Assembly (NCBI GenBank): GCA_919902985.1
Contig: CAKKSC010000004.1
Location: 1 to 64,000, forward strand
Source: Desulfuromonadales bacterium
GTDB taxonomy: Bacteria; Desulfobacterota; JAENJC01
Length of the DNA stretch: 64,000 nucleotides
Direction of reading: 5' to 3'
The position numbers were made by a program, and so were the translations under genes. Below are positions 7,518 to 17,087 of this stretch, one piece after another. A model generated the notes under the pieces. That model saw nothing but the letters and a program-made list of their open reading frames with translations. It made no database searches and was not told the DNA's origin. Position 1 is the first letter of the stretch, and each line of letters begins with the position of its first letter.

Positions 7518-8699
7518 CTAACCAGCCTTGCCATCCAGAAGCTCTAACATCTTACTTATGTCCCAGACGGGATAAACATTGACACCGCTTCTGGATTGAA
7601 CTTCATTTCCTCCATAGATCAACCCGCTGCCCCACGGCAGATCAGGCACAACCTTTGTGAAGCTCTTTATTCCCTTGAAATAATCAGGGGTAACAGTTGC
7701 TCCCATCTTGATCTCCACAGGGAAGATATCAGGTCCGACCTCAATAAGCAGGTCCACCTCATTTCCTTTGCTGTCGCGGTAAAAGTTCAGATTGCTTCTC
7801 TTCCCCTGATTGAACCTGAATTTGAGGGTCTCCATTACTGCCAGATTTTCAAAAAGGTTTCCCCTCAAGGGGTCTCTGCTTACGTGCAATTCGTTTTCAA
7901 GTCCCAACAGGTAGCTTGCAAGGCCTACATCGTAGAAGTAGAGTTTTGGAGACTTGATAAGGCGTTTTGAAAAATTCCTGAACCATGGCCGCAAAATAAA
8001 AATGATGTAGCTTGCCTCAAGGAGCGTAATCCATGTTCGAGCAGTTGTGTGGGATATCCCAACATCATTGGCAAGGCTCTGCAAGTTTAGTATCTGCCCG
8101 ATCCGTCCGGCGCAAAGCTTTACGAACTTCTCAAAAATAGCGAGGTCCTTTATGGCAATAAGCTGCCTTATATCCCGCTCCACGTATGTTTCGAAATAAT
8201 CTCCCATGGCCAGGGTCGGATTTAAATCATGGTCGTAAATTCTCGGATAAAAGCCGGTAAGTATAAATTTGTCGATTGATGTAATCGGATGACTATCCTT
8301 TAGTTCTGAGATGCTCAGGGGTAACAGCTTGAGCAGGGCGGTCCGTCCTGCAAGGGACTGATTAATGGTATTCAAGACCTCGAATTGCTGGCTTCCTGTT
8401 AGTATGAACATCCCTGGAATCTGATGCTCATCAACAATAGCCTGGATATAAGACAACAAGTGCGGAGTACGCTGAATCTCATCAAGTATAGCGCCGTCAG
8501 GATATCCGGCCAGAAAGCCGCGAGGGTCGTCTGTAGCAAACTGCCTCGTGTCCAGGCTTTCCAAATTAACATATTTTTTGTGGGGAAAGGCATGACGGCA
8601 AAGGGTAGTCTTTCCGCTCTGTCTCGGCCCTGTGATCGTTACGACCGGATATTGAGTGGCGAGGGTTTTAAGTATTGGCTCAATGTTTCTCTTTATCAT
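7518..8699 (-). CDS. AAA_14/DUF4143 ATPase (copy 1)
   Basis: This is a P-loop ATPase with Walker A GPRQSGKTT near the N-terminus, Walker B-like GAILDEIQR, a sensor-like LTGSQQF, and a central winged-helix-like region. The C-terminal DUF4143 domain shows the nuclease-like D-E-V-D...EIK pattern (GNEVDLLIEV, FPVEIKMG). The family is widespread in archaea and bacteria and often patchily distributed; its function is not established. The ORF track starts at 8735; I prefer the ATG at 8699 (MIKRNIEPIL). Two paralogues occur in this window. Confidence 0.9.
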   Translation of the reverse strand: MIKRNIEPILKTLATQYPVVTITGPRQSGKTTLCRHAFPHKKYVNLESLDTRQFATDDPRGFLAGYPDGAILDEIQRTPHLLSYIQAIVDEHQIPGMFILTGSQQFEVLNTINQSLAGRTALLKLLPLSISELKDSHPITSIDKFILTGFYPRIYDHDLNPTLAMGDYFETYVERDIRQLIAIKDLAIFEKFVKLCAGRIGQILNLQSLANDVGISHTTARTWITLLEASYIIFILRPWFRNFSKRLIKSPKLYFYDVGLASYLLGLENELHVSRDPLRGNLFENLAVMETLKFRFNQGKRSNLNFYRDSKGNEVDLLIEVGPDIFPVEIKMGATVTPDYFKGIKSFTKVVPDLPWGSGLIYGGNEVQSRSGVNVYPVWDISKMLELLDGKAG

Positions 8700-8869
8700 G
8701 AAATCAATCATAGGCCAAAACAGTGTATTTTGCAAGTTAAATTTTCACATTGCACCTTTTCACCACCAAACACTTCCACACAAGAAGGCGTTCGATTTCC
8801 CTGACCTCTGTGTACCACAGATAGTTGGACACCACATATTTTTACTTTGACAATTATCATAAATAATGA

Positions 8870-8911
8870 GATACTCCTCGAAAATTTCTTGGTAAATTTT
8901 CGAGGAGTATC
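8870..8911 (+). promoter_or_regulatory. Perfect 18-bp hairpin covering the ribosome binding site of the next ATPase
   Basis: GATACTCCTCGAAAATTT and its exact reverse complement AAATTTTCGAGGAGTATC are separated by 6 nt (CTTGGT). The right arm contains GAGGAG, the SD of the ATG at 8917. As RNA, the hairpin would hide the SD. As DNA, it is a strong operator or recombination-site candidate. Confidence 0.85.
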
Positions 8912-8916
8912 CTGAA

Positions 8917-10323
8917 ATGGATGAAGCCCTTTTTTATGACTGGAATGCGTGGAAGACTGGTAAATTCAGGCTTCCTGTCGGGATTGTAGAACGGGACATA
9001 CATGCTAAGGCTCTCAGGCACCTGAAGGAAAAGGAGATTCTTGTCCTACTTGGCTTGAGACAGACCGGCAAGAGCACATTGGCCTTCCAACTGATAGACC
9101 ATCTTCTCAAAGAGAAGGTCTCGTCCGACCGCATCTTCTATTTTTCCTTCGACGACCTTTCCCTCCGTCAGCAGTTATCAGCCTCCCATGCCTCTTTTAT
9201 GAAGACAGTGGAGAGATACCTCGGTGAAGAGGTGGGAGCCATTAACGAACCGCTCTATCTCTTTATTGACGAGGTCCAGAAGCTTCCTGGATTTGTAGAG
9301 TACGTCAAGTCCCTTTACGACCTGAAATATCCTATAAAATGGGTACTTATCGGTTCGGCCTCGCTGGAGCTAAGGGCCCAGGTGAAGGAAAGCCTGGCAG
9401 GAAGGGTATTAAACCTTGCAGTCTCCCCCTTTTCGGAACGCGAGATATTTGACGCCTTGGGGTTCGCGCCGCCGGACAAGAAAGAGATATGGAAGCTGTT
9501 TTTGACAGGAAACGTCCCGGACAGGAAAAAGCTCATGAAGCTTGAGGCAGGCCTCCTTCCCTACAAGGCAAGGATGCAAAGGGTGTTTGAGGATTGTCTC
9601 GTATTCGGGAGTCTGCCGGCAGTTGTCCTGGCTCCTGACGCAACAAAGAAGGCAGAGTTGTTGAAAAGCTACAAAGAGACCTATCTGGACCAAGACATAC
9701 GCAACCTGGTAAAGGAAGATAAGCTATGGGTATATCAGAGGGTGATGGAGCTTCTGGCAGGCAGGGTCGGAGACCTACTCAACTACTCCAATATCGCCTC
9801 AGAACTTGAGGTTACGGTTGATACAATAAAGAGGTACTGCATACTCCTGGAAAAAACCTTTATCCTTAAAAACCTTACGACATATTCAAGGAACGTGAGG
9901 AACGAGATACTGAAGACCCCAAAGATCTACTTTACAGACCTCGGCATAAGGAACAGCCTGTTGAGCCTGAACAGTCTCTCCCAGATCGAAAGGCTTGGAC
10001 AGATGGGGATGGCCCTCGAGAACATGATGCTTGAACGTATGGATACGGCAATAAGGCAGTTGGAAGTGGGAGAGACAAGGCTCCATTACTGGCGAACAAA
10101 GACAAAGGAGGAGGTGGACATCGTAGTAGAGACGCCTGAACATCTTTTGCCTGTTGAGGTCAAGAGCGACAGACGTGTCCAGGGAAAGCACCTGAAAGGG
10201 CTTCGCTCCTTCCTTGAAAAAGAGAAGGAACAGGTCGGTATCCTTGTTGGCAGGTTTGATACGGCCGATATCTTGGAAGATGCGAAAAACCGGATATACC
10301 TGATGCCATACTGGATGCTGTAG
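8917..10323 (+). CDS. AAA_14/DUF4143 ATPase (copy 2)
   Basis: The protein has 468 aa. Walker A is LGLRQTGKST (about residue 50), Walker B is LYLFIDEVQK, and a sensor LIGSASLELR follows. The DUF4143 part ends in LHYWRTKTKEEVDIVVE and LLPVEVKSD, the D/E-V-K pattern of restriction-like nucleases. It is only moderately similar to copy 1 (7518) and copy 3 (29634), so these are not recent duplicates. It is directly preceded by the 18-bp hairpin and stands alone on the plus strand. Confidence 0.92.
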   Translation: MDEALFYDWNAWKTGKFRLPVGIVERDIHAKALRHLKEKEILVLLGLRQTGKSTLAFQLIDHLLKEKVSSDRIFYFSFDDLSLRQQLSASHASFMKTVERYLGEEVGAINEPLYLFIDEVQKLPGFVEYVKSLYDLKYPIKWVLIGSASLELRAQVKESLAGRVLNLAVSPFSEREIFDALGFAPPDKKEIWKLFLTGNVPDRKKLMKLEAGLLPYKARMQRVFEDCLVFGSLPAVVLAPDATKKAELLKSYKETYLDQDIRNLVKEDKLWVYQRVMELLAGRVGDLLNYSNIASELEVTVDTIKRYCILLEKTFILKNLTTYSRNVRNEILKTPKIYFTDLGIRNSLLSLNSLSQIERLGQMGMALENMMLERMDTAIRQLEVGETRLHYWRTKTKEEVDIVVETPEHLLPVEVKSDRRVQGKHLKGLRSFLEKEKEQVGILVGRFDTADILEDAKNRIYLMPYWML

Positions 10324-10344
10324 ATACTATTATCGGAGCAAAAA

Positions 10345-12126
10345 ATGCCGACGGCGCAAACGACGCAAAAAAAGATAAACCCTGCCTATATTGCAGCACT
10401 GCTGTTTTTAGGGGTTGTGGCACTATATTACCCTTCCCTCCTTGAAATATTTTTCAAGCCCAGCGTATTCAACATTGACGACAGCAACCTGATGGATTTC
10501 ATCCTTAACTATGAATTGAAAATGAATGAGATATTCAGTGCAAGAGGTTCAGGAAAGTATTTCAGGCCTGTATTGGAGCTCAGCAACTTGATTGACCAGC
10601 GGATTTGGGGAGCAGACCCCTTTGGGTTCCGCATGACTAATCTGTTGCTTCATTCCGCGAACGTAATCCTTGTCTATCTTACTATACGGTTGATATTAAA
10701 ATCATATAACCGCTCCGAGGGGATTTCCATTCTATCTGCCGTTATCTTCGCAGTTCACCCAATGGCAGTTGAATCTGTGGCATGGATCTCCGGGAGGACA
10801 GACCCACTTGCCACCATGTGGGGGTTGTTGGCATTATTCCTCTATTTTTCAGGTAGAGTAAATAGCAGGTGGTATCTCTTACCTTTATCCCTTTTCTGTA
10901 TCTTCGCCTCAGCCATGTCAAAGGAGGTGGGATTTGCGGTACCAATCATTATCGCTTCATGGGAGGTTGCTTACTCCCGCCTCTTCCGGCAAGACAGGAA
11001 CAGGAAACAGATACTTATGCTTATCATCTCAATGGCAGTTATCCCTGCATATTTCTTATTCAGGAGCAGCTTTTTTAATGCCGGAGATATGGGAACCAGA
11101 CTTATAAAGAGCGGTATCTTGTCAGACATCCCTTTATCTATTTCGTCAATCCTGGCATCCTTCGGCTTTTACATGAAAAAGTTCATTTACCCATTTCCAT
11201 TAGAGTTTGTAATAGAAACCATAAATATCCCTATCTATGCCCTTCTTGGCTTTATTGTCATCCTATTTCTTTGCATCTCCTTTTTTTCAGATAGTTTGAA
11301 GAGATACGGCTTTTTCCTTTTGTGGGCCGTTGTTGGAACGGCCCCGGCTGCCATGATATCGTTTACCGATGTAGCCTGGACTAAATGGGCGGAACGGTAT
11401 CTTTATTTTTCCCTTGTTCCCCTGAGCGTAATGACCTCAATGGCATATTTTGAGCTTACCGATAAACTGGGTTATGAAAAAAAACGGACCGCTTCGATTG
11501 TTGGGATCTGCGTACTTTTGTCCCTTGCCCTTGCGACCTACCACAGGAGCAGATTATGGAACGATAATCTCAGCTTCTGGAGTGACGCTTACAGCAAGAA
11601 CCCCAACTCAATAAATGTAGCGGTCTCGTATGCCAATTTACTGGTCCAAAAAAAGAAGATCGATGAGGCCGGCAAGGTACTTGAACATGCAATGGGCCTG
11701 AAAGGCCCGAAACACCAGGTTTTATATAGTCTGGGTCATATCAGCCGGAACAGGGAAGATTTTGAAAAGGCAGAAGGGTATTATAAAAAGACACTGGTCG
11801 AAGCAAGGGCTGACAGTCGGTTTGTGTTGGAGGGGGCGAGATTCAAAAGCAGGATATTATTGTCTATAGGTGAGCTTAAGATCGCGGCATCAGGTAGAAT
11901 TGATGATGACGAACAGAGAAAGAATTTATATCTCGAGGGTATCAACTATTTTGAACAGGCATATAAAGAAAACCCGGACGCTTTTCTGCTATACAGGATA
12001 GCAAAGGAGTATATGAGCATAGGAGAGAAGGAAAAGGCTATAGCTTATTTCAAACAGTACAGGGACGTTTCAGGTGATAGTATATACAGGCAAGCGGCAG
12101 AGAAGTTGATACGGAAACTGGAGTGA
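10345..12126 (+). CDS. Polytopic membrane protein with C-terminal TPRs (TMTC/PMT-like)
   Basis: The protein has 593 aa. An N-terminal signal-anchor is followed by an acidic FNIDDSN motif and a glycosyltransferase-C-like membrane region with HSANVILVYL, VHPMAVESVAWISGRTD and LSKEVGF-like loops. At least two TPR units follow from about residue 430 (NPNSINVAVSYANLLVQKKK, then VLYSLGHISR). The layout resembles TMTC-type mannosyltransferases that use lipid-linked sugars. It stands at the head of the polysaccharide region, so a role in glycan or glycoprotein assembly is likely. The exact donor and acceptor are unknown. Confidence 0.7.
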   Translation: MPTAQTTQKKINPAYIAALLFLGVVALYYPSLLEIFFKPSVFNIDDSNLMDFILNYELKMNEIFSARGSGKYFRPVLELSNLIDQRIWGADPFGFRMTNLLLHSANVILVYLTIRLILKSYNRSEGISILSAVIFAVHPMAVESVAWISGRTDPLATMWGLLALFLYFSGRVNSRWYLLPLSLFCIFASAMSKEVGFAVPIIIASWEVAYSRLFRQDRNRKQILMLIISMAVIPAYFLFRSSFFNAGDMGTRLIKSGILSDIPLSISSILASFGFYMKKFIYPFPLEFVIETINIPIYALLGFIVILFLCISFFSDSLKRYGFFLLWAVVGTAPAAMISFTDVAWTKWAERYLYFSLVPLSVMTSMAYFELTDKLGYEKKRTASIVGICVLLSLALATYHRSRLWNDNLSFWSDAYSKNPNSINVAVSYANLLVQKKKIDEAGKVLEHAMGLKGPKHQVLYSLGHISRNREDFEKAEGYYKKTLVEARADSRFVLEGARFKSRILLSIGELKIAASGRIDDDEQRKNLYLEGINYFEQAYKENPDAFLLYRIAKEYMSIGEKEKAIAYFKQYRDVSGDSIYRQAAEKLIRKLE

Positions 12127-12205
12127 ATCATCTTGCGTACTACAGGGTATTTGAGTATTATGTAATTCATATTCCTTGGACCGTCAAAAGAGGTGGATCT
12201 GATAA

Positions 12206-12952
12206 ATGGCGCTGATTGAAATAGATTCCTTAACCAAGACATTTAAAAAAGATTTCAGCAGGAAAGAGGTTTATGCCTTAAAGTCCCTTACCCTCAAGGT
12301 TGACGAGGGAGAGGTCTTTGGCTTTCTCGGACCCAATGGCGCAGGGAAGAGCACTACTATAAAACTCCTCCTTAATCTCATACGTCAGACTTCCGGTACG
12401 ATTTCAATAAACGGGAAAGATGTCTCGGATAAGGAGGTACGCCGGTTGATAGGGTATCTCCCTGAGAACCCTTATTTTTACGACCACCTTTCGGCCAAAG
12501 AACTTCTCTGGTTCGGCGGGAAGAGTTGCGATATGGATGCTCAAGCTATCAGGGAACGGACTGAAGCCTTGTTGGGTGAGTTGGAGTTAATGGCGGCCAT
12601 GAACAGGCCCCTCAGGTCTTATTCAAAAGGCATGGTTCAGAGGGCAGGGCTTGCCCTTGCCCTGATCCATGACCCGAAGATTCTGATCCTTGATGAGCCT
12701 ATGAGCGGACTCGACCCCATGGGACGCAGGAAGGTGTTTGAACTGATCCTGAGACTTAAAAGCCAGGGGAAGACGATATTTTTCAGTTCCCATATCCTGC
12801 ATGACATAGAAAGACTGTGCGACAAGGCCGCAATACTCATAAACGGAAGCTTGAAGCGGTTAATAAACGTAAAGACCGAACTCCCGGCAGGGAAGACCCT
12901 CGAAGATGTCTTTTTTGAAGAGGTAGCAACGGCAGGAGGTTTGAGAGAGTGA
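12206..12952 (+). CDS. ABC-2 type transporter ATP-binding protein
   Basis: The protein has 248 aa. Walker A is GPNGAGKSTT, the signature is YSKGMVQRAG, and Walker B is ILILDEPMSGLDP with the switch His in SSHIL. Its partner permease starts 4 nt before its stop. Such exporters of the ABC-2 class have many substrates; the substrate cannot be told here. Confidence 0.93.
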   Translation: MALIEIDSLTKTFKKDFSRKEVYALKSLTLKVDEGEVFGFLGPNGAGKSTTIKLLLNLIRQTSGTISINGKDVSDKEVRRLIGYLPENPYFYDHLSAKELLWFGGKSCDMDAQAIRERTEALLGELELMAAMNRPLRSYSKGMVQRAGLALALIHDPKILILDEPMSGLDPMGRRKVFELILRLKSQGKTIFFSSHILHDIERLCDKAAILINGSLKRLINVKTELPAGKTLEDVFFEEVATAGGLRE

Positions 12953-13758
12953 ACGGGATATGGGGGTTGGCGTATATAACTTTTAAGGAAGGGATAATGA
13001 ACAGGGCCATATTCGGCATATTCATCATGGTCGTGTTGATGCTGGCCGCCGTTGTGACCCTGACCAATCTTTTCATGAGGGACATAGTGAAGGTGGCGGC
13101 AGACCTGAGCCTTGCTACCATCTCTTTTTCGGGCCTGCTGATGACCCTCTTTATCGGGACGAATCTTCTGGCAAAGGATATTGATAAGAGGACCATCTAC
13201 ATGGTCATTTCGAGGCCAGTTTCGAGGGCCCAATACCTGATAGGAAAGTTCTTAGGTCTCTTTCTACTGGTAACGGCAGCCGTTCTCTTCCTTGGTTTTG
13301 TATCTTCCTTGCCGGTTTATTTTGCAGGCCTCGGTTATCAGAATCCCCAATCTATCTTCAAGTGGCATGTCTACTTTACTGCCATCCTCTTTATCGCAAT
13401 GAAGCTCACCCTGATTGCCTCGGTTATTATATTCTTTTCCTCCATTACATCCACATCATTCATAACCCTGGTTTTGACAATAGCAGCGTACCTGATCGGT
13501 TCAACCAATGAAGTTGTAAAGGGGATTATGGATGCGAAGATAGAGGGGGTGACCATTTCACCTATTATGGGAGGGGTAATCAAATTTGTCTATTACGTCT
13601 TCCCTAACCTGTCGGCATTTGATCTGAAGATCCAGGCTGCCCACGGCATTCCAATCCCTTTTGGATACCTCCTTTGGGTATCTGCTTACTGGCTGGTTTA
13701 CATGGCAATTATGATTGCAGCTGGCGCTCTGATAATACGACGCAGGGAGTTCCCATGA
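12949..13758 (+). CDS. ABC-2 type transporter permease
   Basis: The protein has 269 aa and about six membrane segments, with the LLAKDIDKRTIYMVISRPVSR stretch common in ABC-2 permeases. Its start overlaps the ATPase gene by 4 nt and its stop overlaps the next gene (ATGA), so the three genes form a tight operon. Confidence 0.9.
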   Translation: MNGIWGLAYITFKEGIMNRAIFGIFIMVVLMLAAVVTLTNLFMRDIVKVAADLSLATISFSGLLMTLFIGTNLLAKDIDKRTIYMVISRPVSRAQYLIGKFLGLFLLVTAAVLFLGFVSSLPVYFAGLGYQNPQSIFKWHVYFTAILFIAMKLTLIASVIIFFSSITSTSFITLVLTIAAYLIGSTNEVVKGIMDAKIEGVTISPIMGGVIKFVYYVFPNLSAFDLKIQAAHGIPIPFGYLLWVSAYWLVYMAIMIAAGALIIRRREFP

Positions 13759-14612
13759 GAGCCGGCAGGGGAACGCTGATTATCTTAATCTTCCTTATCG
13801 CCAGCTATGCCCTTATCTTCCCATCCTTTGAAAAGGCCAGGAAAGATATAAGACTGGGGGAGGTCAAGGGATTTAATCTTCCGCCTCTTGTTGTCAAGTT
13901 TATGGCCTTTGAATTCAAGTCTATAGCGGCTGACCTGCACTATGTGCGAGCCTCCCAGTTTTATGGTGGGCGCGTGGACCGGCTGGCTGAGGCAACAAGA
14001 GACGATTGGGCCTGGTTGTATACTAATCTATGGCTTGCAACCGAACTCGATCCGTACTTCCAGGACCCCTATTATCTGGGGAACGCATTCCTTACATGGG
14101 ACGCAGGTCTTTATGTCCAGGCAAACAAGCTGCTGCAAAAAGGAATGGATGCAAGGACGTGGGACTGGACGCTTCCTTTTTACATAGGTTTTAACAAGTT
14201 CTACTTCCTTAACGAAAACAAAGAGGCTGCCGATTATCTCCTCAAGGCGTATGAGAGGCCCGGTGCAATACCCTACCTCCCAAATCTCGCAGCAAGGCTT
14301 TACCAGCGTGAAGGAAGGACGGAGGCAGCGCTTGCCTTTCTTGTAAATTTCTGGGAAAACGAACGGGATCAGAAACAGAAGAAGGCTTATGAAATAAGGA
14401 TAGACGCCTTTAGAAAGATCCTTTCCCTTGAAAAGGCAGCGGCCCTATACAAGGAAAGGAATGGAAAACAGCCTGAAAAACTGGAAGAGCTTGTAAAGGC
14501 AGGGCTAATAAAAGAGATTCCTCAAGACCCTTATGGCGGGACCTTTTACATAAGAGGCGACGGTGTTATTGAGACTACAAGTAAGCTTGCCAATGTTGCC
14601 CCGAAAAAATAA
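13755..14612 (+). CDS. Membrane-anchored protein with TPR-like repeats
   Basis: I do not recognise a named family. The protein has 285 aa and an N-terminal membrane anchor (LIILIFLIASYALIFPSF). It continues as an alpha-helical, TPR-like body (ADLHYVRASQFYGGR, AARLYQREGRTEAALAFLVN). The C-terminal segment QDPYGGTFYI recalls the Pro-Asp-Pro-Tyr-Gly loop of pseudopilin ends. I start it at the ATG in the ATGA overlap with the permease rather than at 13674 of the track. It is probably an accessory subunit of the ABC-2 exporter. Confidence 0.65.
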   Translation: MRAGRGTLIILIFLIASYALIFPSFEKARKDIRLGEVKGFNLPPLVVKFMAFEFKSIAADLHYVRASQFYGGRVDRLAEATRDDWAWLYTNLWLATELDPYFQDPYYLGNAFLTWDAGLYVQANKLLQKGMDARTWDWTLPFYIGFNKFYFLNENKEAADYLLKAYERPGAIPYLPNLAARLYQREGRTEAALAFLVNFWENERDQKQKKAYEIRIDAFRKILSLEKAAALYKERNGKQPEKLEELVKAGLIKEIPQDPYGGTFYIRGDGVIETTSKLANVAPKK

Positions 14613-14613
14613 G

Positions 14614-15456
14614 ATGTATAAAACATACATAAAACTTCTTCGTCCTTCCCAGTGGATTAAAAACCTGCTTCTCCTCTTTCCACCATTTTTTGCCGGCAGG
14701 ATGTTGACTATTTCGTTCTCAGAAAAGATAGTTCCGGCTATGCTCGCTTTTTGTCTTGCAGCAAGTTGCAGCTATATAATAAACGATATTAAGGATCTCG
14801 AAGCCGATAGAAATCATGCTGCAAAGAAGAACCGCGCTATAGCAAATGGCGATATAGCTGTCTTAACAGCGATATGCATTGCTGTTGCACTTTTCGTGTC
14901 CGCTATTATCATCTCCGCACGGGTTTCATCGCAGTTCTGGCTTTATATAACTGCATATTTGTTAATTTCCATTTCATATACAGTTTTCTTTAAAGACTTG
15001 GTTATTTTAGACATATTTATAATTTCCTCAGGCTTTCTCGTCAGGGTCCTGGCCGGTGGAGAGGCGTTCGGCGTCCCGGTATCCAACTGGCTTTTTATGA
15101 CAGTCTTCATGGTATCCCTTTTTCTTGCATCCGGGAAAAGGATGGGAGAGTTGGTTTTTCTTGGCGATGAGGCCCACAACCATAGAAAGAGCCTTTCCTC
15201 ATATTCAACGAATTATCTTGAAGGAATCTTGTGGTTTTCGGCCTCATCGGCCCTTGTCATGTATTCACTATATACCCTTGAACACAGAAGCAGATTGTTC
15301 TACACTGTTCCTCTCGCTGCCTTCGGCCTTCTCAGGTATATCTACATTGCCAAAGAGGGAAAGGGTGACCCAACGGAAGTGTTGTTAGGGGACAGGCAGG
15401 TGATGATTGTGGGAATTGTGTGGTTTTTAGTCATATGTATCGTTACATACACATAG
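14614..15456 (+). CDS. UbiA-family prenyltransferase (decaprenyl-phosphate phosphoribosyltransferase-like)
   Basis: The protein has 280 aa and about eight membrane segments. The N-terminal LLRPSQWIKNLLLLFPPFFAG is followed by the Mg-binding aspartates in NDIKDLEADRNHAAKKNR, which are typical of the DPPR-synthase-like subgroup. Known members transfer phosphoribose to polyprenyl phosphate or prenylate aromatic rings. In a polysaccharide region, the former is more likely. It starts 1 nt after the upstream stop. Confidence 0.8.
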   Translation: MYKTYIKLLRPSQWIKNLLLLFPPFFAGRMLTISFSEKIVPAMLAFCLAASCSYIINDIKDLEADRNHAAKKNRAIANGDIAVLTAICIAVALFVSAIIISARVSSQFWLYITAYLLISISYTVFFKDLVILDIFIISSGFLVRVLAGGEAFGVPVSNWLFMTVFMVSLFLASGKRMGELVFLGDEAHNHRKSLSSYSTNYLEGILWFSASSALVMYSLYTLEHRSRLFYTVPLAAFGLLRYIYIAKEGKGDPTEVLLGDRQVMIVGIVWFLVICIVTYT

Positions 15457-15549
15457 GTTAACATATTGAATTTAATAACTGAAATATCTTGACATAGAAT
15501 TGCCGGCAATGTACGCTTGATGTGTACCTTTTATTAAAAAGGAGAAGTT

Positions 15550-15780
15550 ATGCGCGAAGTAAATGTAACTGAACTACGAAGTCATCTGCCCGCCTACCTG
15601 GGACAGGTCCAGACAGGTGAAGAGCTGGTGGTTACATCACACGGGAAAGCAATTGCCCGCATCGTGCCGAGTCGGGACATTAGTGATGCTGCCAGAAAAC
15701 AACTAAAGGCCCTGCGCAATAAAAGTTATGTGGGCGACGTCATCTCTCCGGTTGGCGAGTTATGGGAAGCAGAAAAATGA
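15550..15780 (+). CDS. Phd-type antitoxin
   Basis: The protein has 76 aa. REVNVTELRSHLPAYLGQVQTGEELVVTSHGKAIARIVPS is a full Phd/YefM N-terminal domain, followed by the tail that would bind a PIN toxin. A TTGACA lies at 15489 with only a poor -10 (TACGCT). The stop overlaps the toxin start (ATGA). Confidence 0.9.
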   Translation: MREVNVTELRSHLPAYLGQVQTGEELVVTSHGKAIARIVPSRDISDAARKQLKALRNKSYVGDVISPVGELWEAEK

Positions 15781-16172
15781 TCATTCTCGACACCTGTGCA
15801 CTGATATTCGATGCCTTAGCCCCTGAAAAGCTCAGCAGCAAGGCGTTAAGGGCAGTTGAAAATGGGGAGAAACAGGACATACTCGCCTGCAGCGATATCT
15901 CTCTGTGGGAAATCTCAATGCTGATAAAAAAGAAACGTCTTGATCCTGGAACAGATACAATTTCTTTTCTCAATCTGGTCCTGTCGGCAAGAAAAATCAA
16001 GGTATTGCCTATCACTCCTGAGATTGCCTATATTTCGTCGTCTCACAAGGCATTTGTCCATCATGATCCCGCCGACCGCCTGATTGCTGCCACCACTCTT
16101 CACTACAAAGGCGCTCTCATTACCTGTGATGGTCTATTGGGCAATATCAAGGAGCTCCATACGATATGGTGA
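15777..16172 (+). CDS. PIN-domain ribonuclease toxin (VapC-like)
   Basis: The protein has 131 aa from the ATG at 15777. The PIN acidic residues sit in ILDTCALIFD, in SLWEISML, and in HHDPADRLIAATT, with a final ALITCDGLLG. The start is chosen at the ATGA overlap with the antitoxin; the track's 15762 would lengthen it by five residues. The pair is inserted between the UbiA-like gene and the Wzm-like permease. Confidence 0.92.
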   Translation: MIILDTCALIFDALAPEKLSSKALRAVENGEKQDILACSDISLWEISMLIKKKRLDPGTDTISFLNLVLSARKIKVLPITPEIAYISSSHKAFVHHDPADRLIAATTLHYKGALITCDGLLGNIKELHTIW

Positions 16173-16229
16173 TATGATCTCAAACAATCTGCGTATGGCA
16201 AGGATTGTCATAACTACCACTACTATATT

Positions 16230-17087
16230 ATGGATAATCAAAAAATCATATATACACCAGAAGGTCAAAAAGCAGAAAGCGATAGCGGGCTTTTCCTGAT
16301 AAGCCGTCAGATGTTGCGCGAATTGGCTTCTGCAAGATGGCTTGTCTGGATGTTATTCCTCAGGGATTTCAGTGCAAGGTATCGTCAGTCAGCTTTGGGG
16401 ATAGTCTGGGCAATCCTGACCCCGTTGATAACGGTTGGCTTGTTTGTAGGAATGAGTCATTCAGGGATACTGATGATTCAGGATGTAAATATCCCTTATC
16501 CCTTATACGCAATTATCGGTCTTACTATCTGGAATCTATTTACTGTTGGGTTGACAGCCTGCGCCTCCTCTCTTGTAAATGCCGGGTCGATGGTAGTGAA
16601 AATTAATTTCCCGAAGGTTGCACTGGTACTGGCTGCATCCTGGCAGGGGATAGTAGAGTTTTTAATAAGACTTTTACTCATTGCTGCTGTTTTCATTTAT
16701 TACGGCGTAGCCCCGAGCTCGGGAGGGCTTATTTTAGGTTTATTCTGTGTACTCCCACTCTATCTCTTTATGACCGGGATAGGTTTTTTCATGTCCCTTG
16801 CAACTGGAGTTATGCGGGATATTCCAAACATACTTAATATAGGCCTGACTGTATTAATGCTGTTGACGCCTATTCTCTATCCAATAACTGGAAATAGTTG
16901 GCTCGCAAGGGCCAATGTCTGGAACCCTTTTAACTATCTTGTTAATGTCCCCAGGGATTTAATTATAAAAGGGCAGACCGAGATGACAAATGGATTTGTC
17001 TTGGCTTCGATATTATCTGCAATAGCTTTTTATGCAGGGTGGAAGCTGTTCTATCTTGCCCAAACAAAGATTGCTGAAAGAATATAA
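16230..17087 (+). CDS. Polysaccharide ABC exporter permease (Wzm-like)
   Basis: The protein has 285 aa and about six membrane segments. The N-terminal LVWMLFLRDFSARYRQSALGIVWAILTP is the hallmark of O-antigen/teichoic acid ABC permeases. It overlaps the ATPase gene by 1 nt (TAATG). With the next gene it would export undecaprenyl-linked O-polysaccharide across the inner membrane. Confidence 0.93.
   Translation: MDNQKIIYTPEGQKAESDSGLFLISRQMLRELASARWLVWMLFLRDFSARYRQSALGIVWAILTPLITVGLFVGMSHSGILMIQDVNIPYPLYAIIGLTIWNLFTVGLTACASSLVNAGSMVVKINFPKVALVLAASWQGIVEFLIRLLLIAAVFIYYGVAPSSGGLILGLFCVLPLYLFMTGIGFFMSLATGVMRDIPNILNIGLTVLMLLTPILYPITGNSWLARANVWNPFNYLVNVPRDLIIKGQTEMTNGFVLASILSAIAFYAGWKLFYLAQTKIAERI

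Noticed and set aside
7518-10323. The two adjacent DUF4143 ATPases as one duplicated gene
   Set aside because: They are on opposite strands and their Walker and C-terminal motifs differ widely, so they are not a recent duplication.
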